The notes below the pieces were generated by a model. That model worked only from the letters and a program-made list of their open reading frames with translations. It was not told the DNA's origin and ran no database searches. Positions 7,822-17,484 of a DNA stretch of 64,000 nt are shown in pieces. Within the stretch, counting starts at the first letter, position 1, and every line of letters begins with the position of its first letter. Made by a program: the position numbers and the translations under genes. The DNA comes from Lautropia sp. (GTDB lineage: Bacteria; Pseudomonadota; Gammaproteobacteria; Burkholderiales; Burkholderiaceae_E), in assembly GCA_030532895.1 (NCBI GenBank), contig JAUNKF010000004.1, positions 62,001 to 126,000 on the forward strand, given 5' to 3'.

Positions 7822-10668
7822 TCAAGCTGTGCTCAGTGCCTTGCTGATCACTTCGCGCACATCGGGCGAGGTGGCGGCGTTGGCGACCTGATCCAGTGCT
7901 GCACGCATCTGTCCGGCGAGCGGCGGCACGAACTTGTCATGCCGGTTCAATGCGCGTGCAAGCCGTGCTGCGAGCAGCGGGTTCGTGCGATCGAGCCGCA
8001 GCACCTCATCCTGCCACAGTGCGTAGCCCTGGCCATCGGGATGATGAAACTCGGCCAGGTTGTCGGCAAAGAAGCTCCAGAGCAGGGCGCGCACCTTGTT
8101 CGGGTTCTGGTTGTGCCAGGCCGGGTGCTGCATCAGGGCCTTCACCTGGTCGATCGTGCGTCTGCCCTCGAAGGGATGCATGCGGGCCTGGACGGCAAAC
8201 CATTTGTCGAGCACATTGGTTTCGTGCCGGTACATGGTCTCGAAGCGTGTCAGCGCCCAATCCGCATCGGCCTGAGAGGCTTTGGTGAGCGCTTGTAGTG
8301 CCGCCAGCCGATCCGTCATGTTGTCGGCCCCCTCGAACTGGGCACGGGCCAGCTCGGCACTGCCAGGCGCCTGGATGGCGTTCAGGTGGATCAGCGCCGT
8401 GTTGGCCAATGCGCGGCGGCCCACGGCCGGTACGGCGAGCGAATAGGGCGCTTGCCAGTGGCGGGCGCCAACCGTGGCCTCAAGGAAGGGCAAGAGCTGG
8501 CGGATCAGTTGTTGTGTGGCGGCCCGGTGGGCACGGCGCAGGGCGGGCGGATCGATCAGGACGCCTTTTTCGGCGAGGTGGTTTTCGTCGGGCCAGATCA
8601 GGAACTGCTGGCGCAGGCCGTCATCGAGCGCCGGGTCGTTGAGCACCTTCGTGAGCGCCTCGCCCAGGTGTTTGAGTGAGGCATTGCTGATGCCGGGGTT
8701 GTCGATGGCCCACAGCAGCGCGCGCTCGGCCAGCTTCTGGCTGGCTTCCCAGCGGTTGAAGAGGTTGGCATCATGCGCGACGAGGAAGGCCAGCTCTTCA
8801 TCGTCGTAGTGATAGTCGATGATGACGGGGGCCGAGAAATCACGCAGCAGCGAGGGAATCGGGCCACGGGGGTCATCGCTTGCCACTGGCTCGAAGACGA
8901 AGCTTTGGGTGTCTTCGGTCAGCGCCAGCAATTGGCTGACTTCCTCCTGCCCGTCGGTGCGCGAAAGCAGCGCCATCTGGATCGGAATGTGCAAGGCACG
9001 CGGGCCGGCCATTTCGAGCACATCCTGGGGGTTGGGCAGTTGCTGCCGGATGTGCAGCGTCATCCGTTGTTTGTCGGCATCATAGTCGCCATCGATCTGC
9101 AGATGCGGGGTGCCGGCCACCCCGTACCAGCGCATGAACTGGCTGAAATCCCGGCCATTGGCATCGGCCATCGCGGCCACGAAGGCATCGCAGGTGACGG
9201 CTTGGCCATCATGGCGCTGGAAATACAGATCCATCCCGCGCCGAAAGCCGTCGCGGCCCAGGAAGGTTTGCAGCATCCGCACCACTTCGGCGCCTTTCTC
9301 ATAGACGGTGGCGGTGTAGAAGTTGTCGATGGCCTGGTAGCTGTCCGGTCGGATCGGGTGGCGCATCGGGCCGGCGTCTTCGGTGAACTGTGTCTGGCGC
9401 AGCAGCCGCACGTTGACCATGCGTTGCAGCGTTCGCACGCTGTGCTCGGCTGCAGGGCCTGCCTCGGTTGCCATCACGTCCGCCGAAAACTCCTGATCCC
9501 TGAAGACGGTCAGTCCTTCCTTCAGCGTGAGCTGGAACCAGTCGCGACAGGTGATGCGGTTGCCCGTCCAGTTGTGGAAATACTCGTGCGCGATGATGGA
9601 TTCGATCCAGGCGAAATCATCATCGGTGGCCACCTCGGGGTCGGCAAACAGGTATTTGGCGTTGAAGATGTTCAAGCCCTTGTTTTCCATCGCGCCCATG
9701 TTGAAATCGGCCGCCGCCACGATCATGAAGCGGTCGAGGTCGAGCGAGAGGCCATAGCGCTGCTCGTCCCAGGCGATGGCCTTCTTGAGGCTTGCCATCG
9801 CAAACTCGGTTCGGTGGATCTGATCGGGTTCGCTCCAGACCTGCAGCAGCACTTCGCGACCATCGGCCAGCCGGTGGTGGCTTTCATTGACGGCAAGCTT
9901 GCCGGCCACCACGGCGAAGAGGTAAGACGGCTTCGGAAAGGGGTCTTCCCAGACGGCCTGGTGCCAGCCGGCAGGCATTGGCTGAGCGGCGCCAGCCGAT
10001 GCGGCTGTGTGTGAAGTCGCCGTGCTGCTGGCATGGGTTGCCGCTTCGGCGTCGTCGCTAGAGTGGACGACGGCCGTGGGCTGAGGCAAGGGCAGGGCCA
10101 GTGCCTCGAAGGCAGCCTGGGCGGCCGGGGCGTCGTCGGCCAGCAGGTTGCCGTTCGAGAGCAGCACCGGAAACTGATCCTGTCGGGCTTGAAGGATGAC
10201 ACGGTAGGTGCACATCACATCGGGCCGATCCTGAAACCATGTGATGCGCCGAAAGCCCTGTGCCTCACACTGCGTCAGCAGCATGTTGCCTGAGGCGTAG
10301 AGACCCGAGAGTTCGAGGTTCGTGCTCGGGTCGATGGCCACCTGCGTGTGCAGTGTAAACCGCTCGGGCAGGTTGTCGAGCCGCAGTTGGCCGTTGCCGA
10401 TCTGCCACTGTGTGGGTGGTAGAGGCTGGTCGTCGAGCTGGATGGCCAACGTCTCAAGCCCTTCGCCGTCAAGCCACAACGGGGTGTCGGCTGCGGCATC
10501 AGGGGCGCGTCGGTAGTGGCAGCAGGTGGTGACGATGGTGCGCTGGGCATCCAGCAGGCAGTGCATCACGATGTCGTCGGCCAGCCACGCGGGGGCGGTG
10601 TAGTCCTCGCGTCGAACCACGGTGGGCTGGGCGCTGTTGCTGGATGCGGTCGAGGTGCTGTTGCTCAT
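7822..10668 (-). CDS. pepN: Aminopeptidase N (M1 family)
   Basis: A zinc metallopeptidase that removes N-terminal residues from peptides in the cytoplasm. The GAMEN substrate-binding motif is near residue 324 and the zinc motif HEYFHNW, with the second glutamate in LKEGLTVF, lies at about 361-390. Length (948 residues) is slightly above the 870-880 typical of gamma/betaproteobacterial PepN; the excess is partly a Ala/Ser/Thr-rich insert near residues 200-230 (nt 9990-10060) and a Ser/Thr-rich first 15 residues. The C-terminal helical DUF3458-like domain is present. It leads into fbp with a 50-bp gap. Confidence 0.96.
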   Translation of the reverse strand: MSNSTSTASSNSAQPTVVRREDYTAPAWLADDIVMHCLLDAQRTIVTTCCHYRRAPDAAADTPLWLDGEGLETLAIQLDDQPLPPTQWQIGNGQLRLDNLPERFTLHTQVAIDPSTNLELSGLYASGNMLLTQCEAQGFRRITWFQDRPDVMCTYRVILQARQDQFPVLLSNGNLLADDAPAAQAAFEALALPLPQPTAVVHSSDDAEAATHASSTATSHTAASAGAAQPMPAGWHQAVWEDPFPKPSYLFAVVAGKLAVNESHHRLADGREVLLQVWSEPDQIHRTEFAMASLKKAIAWDEQRYGLSLDLDRFMIVAAADFNMGAMENKGLNIFNAKYLFADPEVATDDDFAWIESIIAHEYFHNWTGNRITCRDWFQLTLKEGLTVFRDQEFSADVMATEAGPAAEHSVRTLQRMVNVRLLRQTQFTEDAGPMRHPIRPDSYQAIDNFYTATVYEKGAEVVRMLQTFLGRDGFRRGMDLYFQRHDGQAVTCDAFVAAMADANGRDFSQFMRWYGVAGTPHLQIDGDYDADKQRMTLHIRQQLPNPQDVLEMAGPRALHIPIQMALLSRTDGQEEVSQLLALTEDTQSFVFEPVASDDPRGPIPSLLRDFSAPVIIDYHYDDEELAFLVAHDANLFNRWEASQKLAERALLWAIDNPGISNASLKHLGEALTKVLNDPALDDGLRQQFLIWPDENHLAEKGVLIDPPALRRAHRAATQQLIRQLLPFLEATVGARHWQAPYSLAVPAVGRRALANTALIHLNAIQAPGSAELARAQFEGADNMTDRLAALQALTKASQADADWALTRFETMYRHETNVLDKWFAVQARMHPFEGRRTIDQVKALMQHPAWHNQNPNKVRALLWSFFADNLAEFHHPDGQGYALWQDEVLRLDRTNPLLAARLARALNRHDKFVPPLAGQMRAALDQVANAATSPDVREVISKALSTA

Positions 10669-11127
10669 TCTTCAGATCACAACGGTGGGGGGAAAGCCGG
10701 CGGCAGGGCGCCTGATCGGTGACGGCTCGGTCAGGTGCGTGTCGCACAGAGGCCGGGCCGGCCCGTGCGGGCATCGGCTTTGAAGTCCGTAGTATCTCAG
10801 TAGTTGGGGGGCTGCTGGAATCAGGCGCTGGCGCATGACTTGCACCAAGTCCGAAGGGAGGTTGGTGTGTCGGCTCAGCTCAGTGCCGATCGTCGAGATG
10901 CGATGGCCGGGCGTTGAGTAGCCGGGGATTTGGCGGGGTCGAATGCACGCCTCACATGTGCCGGTCTTGAGCAGGGCGCGTCAGGCTGTTCGGGGCAGCT
11001 TGTCGGCAGGTGTTGCTTTTATGCATCGTGTTGAATCTCGTGCCCTGCCAAACTTGCGAGACGAGTCCCGAATGTGAGAAGATTTCTAGGTTAAATAAAT
11101 AACTATATGATTCTTTGAGAAAATTAG

Positions 11128-11153
11128 CCCTCCTTCTGGAGGGTTCTTTTTCT
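11128..11153 (+). terminator. Candidate rho-independent terminator
   Basis: Stem CCCTCC (11128-11133)/GGAGGG (11138-11143) with a TTCT loop, followed on the plus strand by TTCTTTTTCT. On the minus strand it is followed by CTAATTTT, so it could also end transcripts leaving the protease array at 11345. Confidence 0.5.
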
Positions 11154-11259
11154 GCGCTTTCTCGGCGGGTTCGTCTCCTCCGTTCACCGGGTGGCGGGCA
11201 GCAGTACAACGGACACCCGGTGTCAGCGAACCCAGCCGACTCTTTTCTTATGCCTGTTG

Positions 11260-11303
11260 GTCACGGCACTGTCTGCGCGAAAGCCCGCGCCGGGCGGGCC
11301 ACC
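11260..11303. repeat. Dispersed palindromic repeat, degenerate copy
   Basis: The core GCGCGAAAGCCC..GGGCG matches the internal CCGCGAAAGCCCCGCTGGGCG of the best copy (27049-27110), preceded by GTCACGGCACTG (compare GTCATGCACTG). The right arm has decayed. It lies just past the stop of the first protease gene. Confidence 0.45.
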
Positions 11304-11344
11304 TTGTACGTCCTTCTACCGGCGCGTACATGGCCAGGCACGTG

Positions 11345-13585
11345 TCAGCGCCCGTACAGCGTCAATTCCCAACCACGAAACATCAGGCCCGGTATGTCGC
11401 CACTGGGCAGCGGCGCCCGTGCGCCACGGTGCCCGTCGCCCACGGCCAGCGTCCAGCCGCGGTTGCCCGGCAGAAAGGCCGGTTCGTCCAGGTGCCGGGC
11501 CAGGCCGAAAGGAAAGCGCTCCAGCCCTCGGCAGGGTATCGGTTGTTCTTCCGTGCCGCAGCGGTGAGGCGTGCTGATGATGCTGGTCTGGCCCGAGGGG
11601 CTGATCAAGCGCGCATGCAAGTCACCGCCGCCGACGCTTTCCGTCTCGATGTCGAGTTTCACTTCCACATGCTCCACCTGCGCGATGTTGCAGTCGGCCG
11701 GGATCTCGATGGTGTCCAGCAGATAACCGGCGGCCGGCCTGTCGGCATCGAGCGGGTTGTCTTCATCGGCAACGGGCGGCACACGGCTCACCAGGGGGGC
11801 GGTGGCGGTGAAGGGGCCGCATTGCTTGACCTGTTCACTACCGCCCACGCTTTGCCAGCTGCGGGCTGCCATGACGGCCGCGTGGGCATCGACGAGGCCA
11901 AAACCGTAGAGGTGGTTGAAAGGCAGGCCACCCGACTGGCGCCAGCCGGGGTGCTGCGGATCGACGCGCCGGGCCGTGCGGGCCAGGATCAGGCGTACGT
12001 CCCGCCAGCTCAGGGCGGGATTGGCCTGCAGCATCATCGCGATGACGCCACTGACCATCGGCGCGGCCGAGGACGTGCCCGAGAAGGAGACGTACTCGCT
12101 CTTCAGACCCGTGGAAATCGTGCCGGGCGGTGTGCCGTCGTTCTCGGATGTGGGGGCGCAAACCAGCAGATTCGGGCCGGCTTCACTGTAGGTTGTTTTT
12201 TTGCCCTGGGCGTTGACGGCACAAATGGCGAGCGTGCCGTAGCGGTTCACGTAGCCGTCATAGACCGACAGCTGCCCTTGGCAGTGAGGGGCGTTCACGC
12301 TGTCACAACCGCCGTTGCCGGCGCTGAAGACATAGATCGAGCCAAGGCCATGGCGGCCGTTTCGTAGTCCTTCGTCGATGGTGGCCCGATAGGCGACGGG
12401 GTTGGCAGGGGTCTCGAAATGGCCACTTTCGTGGGCGCCCCAGCTGTTGTTGAAGATGTCGATGGCCGTGTCACGATGGCTCAGGGCGGAGAGCATCGAG
12501 AAACTGTTGCCTGTGCTCAAGCTGTTGAGGCTGACCAGCTTGGCTTGTGGCGCAACGCCTGCCAGACCCAGGCTGTTGTTCTCCTGGGCTGCGATCAGGC
12601 CAGCCACGGCCGTGCCGTGGGTCTCGGATGCAAGGCAGGGCAATGGTGCGTAACGTCCGAGTGAGCGGAAGTCGTAACCGCTGTTGGGCAGTACGCTGAA
12701 TCTCAGGTCATCGTGGGTGAAGTCGATGCCGTCATCCACCACGGCAATCCGGATGCCCGTGCCTTTGTAGGCACCTCCCAGTGGCGCGAGGTTCAGATCG
12801 GTGCCGGAGAGCAGCGGCAGACTCAGATCACCCCAGTCCACCCGTCCGATATTGCTGAGGAACCACTGAGCCGGACGCCAGGGATCCGGGCCGTAGACGA
12901 TCGAGGTGGGTGGTCTGGCCTCGAATCTCAGTGAGCAGTCGGGCGAACTCAGCACGGTGCCTGCAGGCCGGATGCTGGCCGCATCCTGAAGATAATAAGG
13001 CTGCAAACTGATGTCGATGGGTGCCGTTGGGGGCGTGATCGTGTCCGACGGGTTGGCAGCCGAGTCAGGGAGGCTGCCGGCAGGGGGGGGCGTGTCGAGG
13101 GGCGGTGTCGTGACGGGGGGCACCGGGTCTGCTGCCGGCGGTGCAGGGATGGTCGTGTCCGGATCATCGGTGGGCGGTGCGATGAGCGGTGGTCTCGTCT
13201 CTGGCGGTGTGACGGGCGGTGTGACAGCCGGGGGCGCGACGACAGGTGGGGCGACCGTGGGTGGTGCAGGTGGTTGCACCGAGGGCGGTGGGGAAATGAC
13301 GGGTGGCCGTTCGTCCGTGACACGGCCTGGCGGCAGCGGCGTGGGCCGGTCATCAGGAGGGGGGATATCGATGGGCCGGGGCATCGTCGAAGGCGGATGC
13401 TCGATCGAGGCCGACGGGCCGCCCGTCCCGGATGCTGAGCCGTTGGCGTCGGAAGACGGGGGGCGGGGTGAGGCAGACACGACGCGATCGGATGCACCGC
13501 TACCGCCGCCACAACCTGCCATCAGCGCAAGCAGCAAGGGGGCAAACCAGAGAGGTGGGCTGGGCCGTGTTCGAGTCCGTGACAT
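11345..13585 (-). CDS. Secreted lipoprotein serine protease, S8 kexin-like with P-domain (copy 1)
   Basis: A 746-residue predicted lipoprotein. Lipobox LMAGC (Cys 25) is followed by a Pro/Ser/Thr-rich tether of roughly 160 residues, the S8 catalytic domain (about 235-560) and a P/Homo-B domain. Catalytic residues are visible: Asp 284 (VVDDG), His 323 (THGTAVAG), oxyanion Asn 424 (SAGNGG) and Ser 505 (GTSSAAP). The C-terminal domain has LISPSGQTS and ends GWELTLYGR, typical of proprotein-convertase P-domains. No inhibitor prodomain lies between tether and catalytic domain; the mature-type start GPDPWRPAQWFL follows the tether directly. The ATG at 13585 is chosen because the signal peptide starts there. 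Substrate unknown. Last gene of the four-protease array. Confidence 0.93.
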   Translation of the reverse strand: MSRTRTRPSPPLWFAPLLLALMAGCGGGSGASDRVVSASPRPPSSDANGSASGTGGPSASIEHPPSTMPRPIDIPPPDDRPTPLPPGRVTDERPPVISPPPSVQPPAPPTVAPPVVAPPAVTPPVTPPETRPPLIAPPTDDPDTTIPAPPAADPVPPVTTPPLDTPPPAGSLPDSAANPSDTITPPTAPIDISLQPYYLQDAASIRPAGTVLSSPDCSLRFEARPPTSIVYGPDPWRPAQWFLSNIGRVDWGDLSLPLLSGTDLNLAPLGGAYKGTGIRIAVVDDGIDFTHDDLRFSVLPNSGYDFRSLGRYAPLPCLASETHGTAVAGLIAAQENNSLGLAGVAPQAKLVSLNSLSTGNSFSMLSALSHRDTAIDIFNNSWGAHESGHFETPANPVAYRATIDEGLRNGRHGLGSIYVFSAGNGGCDSVNAPHCQGQLSVYDGYVNRYGTLAICAVNAQGKKTTYSEAGPNLLVCAPTSENDGTPPGTISTGLKSEYVSFSGTSSAAPMVSGVIAMMLQANPALSWRDVRLILARTARRVDPQHPGWRQSGGLPFNHLYGFGLVDAHAAVMAARSWQSVGGSEQVKQCGPFTATAPLVSRVPPVADEDNPLDADRPAAGYLLDTIEIPADCNIAQVEHVEVKLDIETESVGGGDLHARLISPSGQTSIISTPHRCGTEEQPIPCRGLERFPFGLARHLDEPAFLPGNRGWTLAVGDGHRGARAPLPSGDIPGLMFRGWELTLYGR

Positions 13586-13913
13586 CGCAGCGGTTTCCTG
13601 AGCATGCAAGATGAAGCGGCTGCATCGACCCGTGTTGCCTCCGCCCACGAGGGTGCAGGGGCAACGTGTTGGCCCATCGGGCACGAATCCTGTCCTGAGG
13701 GGATCGGTTCGTGGGGGTTGGGGGGCCTCGGGTGCCGTGACGATGGCTGCTGTCCTTGGTAGGGGGCAGATCGGATGCAGACTGACGATCGGTTCACGTT
13801 GCAGACGTGAAGACCGATCGCTGCAGATATTAGGGGGGAGTCTATAGTTTTCGGTTGTCGGTACGCAACAGTTTGTGCGGGTGAAGGCTGACCGTTTGCG
13901 CAAGGCAGGCTTG
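13586..13913 (-). promoter_or_regulatory. Leader of protease 1 with strong inverted repeat
   Basis: Between proteases 2 and 1. Arms GATCGGTTCACGT (13787-13799) and ACGTGAAGACCGATC (13805-13819) pair with only a 2-nt bulge around a 5-nt loop. On the minus strand an AT-rich stretch with TAATAT (about 13828-13833) precedes the hairpin and could be a -10 element. There is no T-run, so attenuator, operator or mRNA-stabilising stem are all possible. Confidence 0.45.
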
Positions 13914-16340
13914 TCAGCGGCCGTACAAGGTGAGGGTGGCTTTCATCAGCCGGCCGTCATCACCGGGTTTGCGATCGACGATCTTCAGCAGCCAGTGCGG
14001 GTTGCCGGGCAGCACGGCCGGCTCTTCCAGATGTCGCGACAGGCCGGTGCTGAAGTTTTGCAGGCTGCCGCAGTTGCCCTCACGTGCCATTTGGCCGTTG
14101 TCGAGCATCTTGTAGCAGGGGTGGGGCGTGGCCACTGTGCTGGTCTGCCCGGCCGGGCTGGTGAGTGTGATGTGCAGGTTGCCGTTGTCCGGGTGGTCGT
14201 CCAGGCGTTTGTGCCATTTTTCATGGCCGGTGGTGAGCGTGAGCTGCACGTGCTCCACGTGCTGGATGTCGCAATCGGTCGGGATGCTGAAGGTTTGTGT
14301 CAACCCGCCCTCGGCTGGTACGCCATAAGCGAGCGCCGCTTGATCAGGGGCGACCACTTCGGGGATGCGCTCGCCTTTGAGGCTGATGTCGGCCTTGGCC
14401 TCACAACGTTTCAGCGACGCGCTGCCCCCCACGCTCGTCCACTGGCGTGCAAGCCGCACGGCTGCTTCGGCATCGACCACCCCAAAACCGTATTCGTGAT
14501 GGAAGTGCAGGCCGCCAAAGTGCGTCCAGCCCGCCTGATGGGGGTTCACCTGCCGAGCACTGCGTGCGAGGATCAACCGCACGTCGCGCCAGCTGAGCTG
14601 CGGATTTGCTTCGAGCATCAGCGCGATCACGCCGGACACCATCGGTGCCGAAGCCGAGGTGCCACCAAAGGAGGGGGTGAATTTACCTTGCAGCGCCGTC
14701 GTGGTGATGGCGGGCAGTGCTGGTGGATTCGGGTCATAGGCAGCCGACGGGGCGCAAACCAGCAGGTTTGCCCCCGGTTCGCCGTAGAACGGGCGCTGAC
14801 CGGCAGCATCGGTGGCGCAGACGGCGATCGTGCCCAGTTGCGTGACGTGGCTGTCATAGGTGGACAGATCCGTGCCTTGGCAGCGGCTTTCGTCCTGGCC
14901 ATACAGACAACCGCCATTGCCGCCTGAAAAGACGTAGATGGCGCCGAGCCCGCCGCGTCCATGTTTCAAGCCCTGGCCGATCGTGGCGCCAAAGCCGGCA
15001 GGGGCATGCTGAAACTGGCCGGTATCGACGGCTCCCCAGCTGTTGTGGTAGACGTGGTTGCGATCAAGCTGGTAGGTGATGGCGTGCAGGATGTCCCGAT
15101 CCTCGCCACTGGCGAGGGCGTTCAGGCCGACGAGACTGGCGCGGGGTGCCACGCCCGAGACGCCGATGCCGTTGTCATCGCGTGCGGCGATGAGGCCGGC
15201 AACAGCCGTCCCATGCACATCGGTGCTGGCGCAAGGCATCGGGAAATGGTTGCCGTGTCCCAAACCCTGCCGATAGTTGTAGTTCCCGTCCGGCACGATG
15301 TTCGGCCAGAGGTCGGGGTGTGTCACTTCCAGCCCGTCGTCCACGACGGCGATGCGAATCCCCCGGCCTCGTCCAACACCATTCAGGCCGTTGCCCGATG
15401 CCCAGACTGCACGCACGCGGACGTCTTCGCCGGCCAACGTGCCTGGCAGTTGGCCGTCGTTGTGCAGATGCCACTGCTTCTCCAGATAGGGGTCTGGCCC
15501 GGTGCCCAGCAGTGGGGGCGTGTCTGCCTTGTAGTGGATGGCGCAACTGGGGGCGTTCAGCTCGGTGCCTTTCGCAACGCCGAGGGAGGGCAGGGTGGAG
15601 GGCGCAGGTATCGGGTCAGGTGGTACACGTGGCGAGGGGGGGGGCGCTGTCGTGGTGTCGGTTGCGGAGCGTGCTGGCTGAGGTGCCGTGCTGTCGGCTG
15701 AAGCTGCAGGTGGTTCGATGGGTACCGGCGCAATGGCCGATGGGGGCAGGGCGGTGGGGGCAGATGGTGGCATCTGATCGACGTTCGTCGATTCCTCCGT
15801 TGCTGTCATGCTGCCAGCTTGGGTCTGGGAAGGGCGAGTGTCCTCGGTGCCCGTGCTGCTCACGCTACCTGCGGTAGCGTCCGTGCCGGTACCCTCGCTC
15901 ATGTCGGTTTGAGCCGATACGGTGTCGTGGGCTGGCAGCGTGAGGGCCGGCGTGGTCGCGTCGCCCAGCGGGGATGGCGGTGTGGTCGGTGAAGGCTTGA
16001 GCGGTGGGGGCGGCGTTGGTGACGGCTTGAGCGGTGCGGGTGGGGCTGGGGCAGGCTCGGTGGTCGTCGTCGGGAGGAGGGGTGATGTTGGCGCAGGGGG
16101 CTGTGCCGATGGATGCGTGATGGACGGCGTGAGCTCGACCAGGTCCGTGGTGGGGGTCGGTGGGGTATCGCTTGTGCCGGCCGGGTTGGATGGGTCCTGC
16201 TGGACGGTCGCCAGCGGGGCTGGCGGAATCGTCGAGCGGTCTGCCTCCGGGACGCCGCCACCGCAGGCGGCCAGCAAGGCCATCAGCAGGACGGGGGATC
16301 GCTTGACCAGCGGGGTGAGGGCAGGGCGAGGAGCAGACAT
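13914..16340 (-). CDS. Secreted lipoprotein serine protease, S8 kexin-like with P-domain (copy 2)
   Basis: An 808-residue predicted lipoprotein; start at 16340 puts MSAPRPALTPLVKR directly before a hydrophobic core and lipobox LLAAC (Cys 26). The tether is the longest of the set, about 220 residues of Pro/Thr/Ser/Ala. The catalytic domain has Asp 334 (VVDDG), His 376 (VHGTAVAG), Asn 475 (SGGNGG) and Ser 562 (GGTSASAP); the P-domain contains LTSPAGQTS and ends LTLYGR. The mature-type opening DPYLEKQWHLHNDGQ immediately follows the tether, so no cis prodomain is present. Paralogous over its whole catalytic and P-domain to copies 1, 3 and 4. A standalone prodomain gene (16682) lies 341 bp upstream. 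Confidence 0.93.
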   Translation of the reverse strand: MSAPRPALTPLVKRSPVLLMALLAACGGGVPEADRSTIPPAPLATVQQDPSNPAGTSDTPPTPTTDLVELTPSITHPSAQPPAPTSPLLPTTTTEPAPAPPAPLKPSPTPPPPLKPSPTTPPSPLGDATTPALTLPAHDTVSAQTDMSEGTGTDATAGSVSSTGTEDTRPSQTQAGSMTATEESTNVDQMPPSAPTALPPSAIAPVPIEPPAASADSTAPQPARSATDTTTAPPPSPRVPPDPIPAPSTLPSLGVAKGTELNAPSCAIHYKADTPPLLGTGPDPYLEKQWHLHNDGQLPGTLAGEDVRVRAVWASGNGLNGVGRGRGIRIAVVDDGLEVTHPDLWPNIVPDGNYNYRQGLGHGNHFPMPCASTDVHGTAVAGLIAARDDNGIGVSGVAPRASLVGLNALASGEDRDILHAITYQLDRNHVYHNSWGAVDTGQFQHAPAGFGATIGQGLKHGRGGLGAIYVFSGGNGGCLYGQDESRCQGTDLSTYDSHVTQLGTIAVCATDAAGQRPFYGEPGANLLVCAPSAAYDPNPPALPAITTTALQGKFTPSFGGTSASAPMVSGVIALMLEANPQLSWRDVRLILARSARQVNPHQAGWTHFGGLHFHHEYGFGVVDAEAAVRLARQWTSVGGSASLKRCEAKADISLKGERIPEVVAPDQAALAYGVPAEGGLTQTFSIPTDCDIQHVEHVQLTLTTGHEKWHKRLDDHPDNGNLHITLTSPAGQTSTVATPHPCYKMLDNGQMAREGNCGSLQNFSTGLSRHLEEPAVLPGNPHWLLKIVDRKPGDDGRLMKATLTLYGR

Positions 16341-16681
16341 GGGCGGTCGGACGAGAGCGAGAGAGCTTGGGATACGCTGAACCCGTCTGCATGGACGCGG
16401 CATCCTCGGCATGGGGGCATGCCGTCTTGCCCTGCATCCCGTTGCGAGGTGCGTCGCCTCAGGAGACTCGTTCAGCGTATCCTCTGGCCAGGGGCTGGCG
16501 CCTTGCATGCTGCTTGCCGATGTGCCCTGCTGGCCGGTGGGCCACCCCGACGGGGTTGGCCGACAGGCGTATCCGCTGGGTGTCTGGCCTCAACCGTGGG
16601 GTGCAGGGAGGCATCTTAGGGCTTGGGTGTGATTTTTGCCTCGCTCAGGGTGATGGACGGTCGATTTACCAGGTAGAGCGT
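16341..16681 (-). promoter_or_regulatory. Leader of protease 2 with inverted repeats
   Basis: A perfect 13-bp inverted repeat, GGATACGCTGAAC (16370-16382) and GTTCAGCGTATCC (16470-16482), encloses about 87 bp just before the protease start. A second stem, GGCCACCCCG/CGGGGTTGGCC (16540-16561), lies farther upstream, and the minus-strand box CCTAAGATGC is at 16611-16620. The same CTAAGATGCC box occurs upstream of protease 3. No gene is supported here. Confidence 0.45.
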
Positions 16682-17299
16682 TCATTTCAGGTGCCGTGGT
16701 GTCCACCAGTTGGGGCTGACATCGGCAAACAAGGCTTGCGCGTTCAATCGGTTGGCCAGCTCGATCGTGGCGAGACCGGCCGGACTTTTGGCGAGCCATA
16801 CCAGCGGGTTGAGGGCACGCTCGGGCGTCAGACCGGCTGCGTGCAGTCGTGCCATCGCTTCGGCTTCGGACACCGCGTCCTCGAAGGTGACGATCAATCC
16901 GCCGGGCAAGGCCCAGGGCTTGCCGCTGGCATCACGCAGTACGGGTGAGACGGTTTCGCCATCGACGGCTTTCAGGCCGATGCCCTCCTGCGCGGTCGGC
17001 AGTCCTTTCAACTGACGTTGTTCGCGTTGGCTGGCGCTGCGAAGTTCGGCAGCGCGGCCGCTGCCCCGTGCCGGAAATTGCACCACATGACCGGTGTCGA
17101 GCAGAAAATGCCGGCCGCCGCCATCGTGGCTGTGGAGCACGACATCAAGGGCGTTCAACCCGTTTTGTGCTTCGTTGGTGAGCGGGGTGCCGGCGGCATG
17201 GAGACTGCCGATCATCAGGATGCCGGTCAGGGCGGGCAGCAAACGGAGCAGCGCGCGCGAGGGCAGGGTGCTCGGGCGTGAGTGAAGGGATGGGTTCAT
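16682..17299 (-). CDS. Standalone secreted S8 prodomain-like protein (copy 1)
   Basis: 205 residues from the ATG at 17299, with a signal peptide (LLRLLPALTGILMIGSLHAAG region) and probable cleavage after LHA. The C-terminal 90 residues run LPGGLIVTF, then an Ala/Glu-rich helix, VWLAKSP, ATIELANRLN and ALFADVSPNWW. This is the pattern of subtilase N-terminal prodomains (I9/fervidolysin-type): a VIVKF strand, helix, strand, helix and a final FAEPN-like strand after which the protease normally begins. Here no protease follows in the same polypeptide. The four neighbouring proteases begin exactly where such a prodomain would end, so a foldase/inhibitor acting in trans is inferred. The N-terminal half (about 25-110) is not recognised. 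Confidence 0.75.
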   Translation of the reverse strand: MNPSLHSRPSTLPSRALLRLLPALTGILMIGSLHAAGTPLTNEAQNGLNALDVVLHSHDGGGRHFLLDTGHVVQFPARGSGRAAELRSASQREQRQLKGLPTAQEGIGLKAVDGETVSPVLRDASGKPWALPGGLIVTFEDAVSEAEAMARLHAAGLTPERALNPLVWLAKSPAGLATIELANRLNAQALFADVSPNWWTPRHLK

Positions 17300-17374
17300 G
17301 ATTGGCAGATGCTCACATGGTCGATTCGGTGAAGCGGCGTGATCGATGAGGTGCTTCGATGCTCGCCTGGCGCT

Positions 17375-17426
17375 GATCATGCCGTTTTGGGTACTGGCCC
17401 GATGGCCTTGCTGCCTCGGCATGATC
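17375..17426 (-). promoter_or_regulatory. Inverted repeat in leader of prodomain gene 1
   Basis: Perfect 10-bp arms GATCATGCCG (17375-17384) and CGGCATGATC (17417-17426) with a 32-nt spacer, between the stop of protease 3 and the start at 17299. An AT-rich minus-strand stretch (TTTACTTACAACATG) precedes it. Confidence 0.4.
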
Positions 17427-17484
17427 GCTTTCATGTTGTAAGTAAACAGATGGTCTGTGTCCATATCAATGAGCATGCATGACA

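Larger units (their letters stand above)
10669..11344. other. Long gap upstream of pepN and downstream of the protease array
   Basis: 676 bp without a convincing gene. It holds an AT-rich patch (about 11085-11125), a GC-rich hairpin followed by T-rich sequence (11128-11153) and a degenerate copy of the dispersed palindrome (11260-11303). The pepN promoter should lie in the left third, but no clear -35/-10 pair was identified. Confidence 0.5.

Noticed and set aside
6827-7891. Open frame antisense to fbp
   Set aside because: Shadow of a conserved gene; no independent motif or ribosome-binding site.
8773-10014. Long open frame antisense to pepN
   Set aside because: High-GC third positions keep antisense frames open; the translation is rich in His/Gly/Val with no recognisable domain, while pepN on the other strand is fully conserved.
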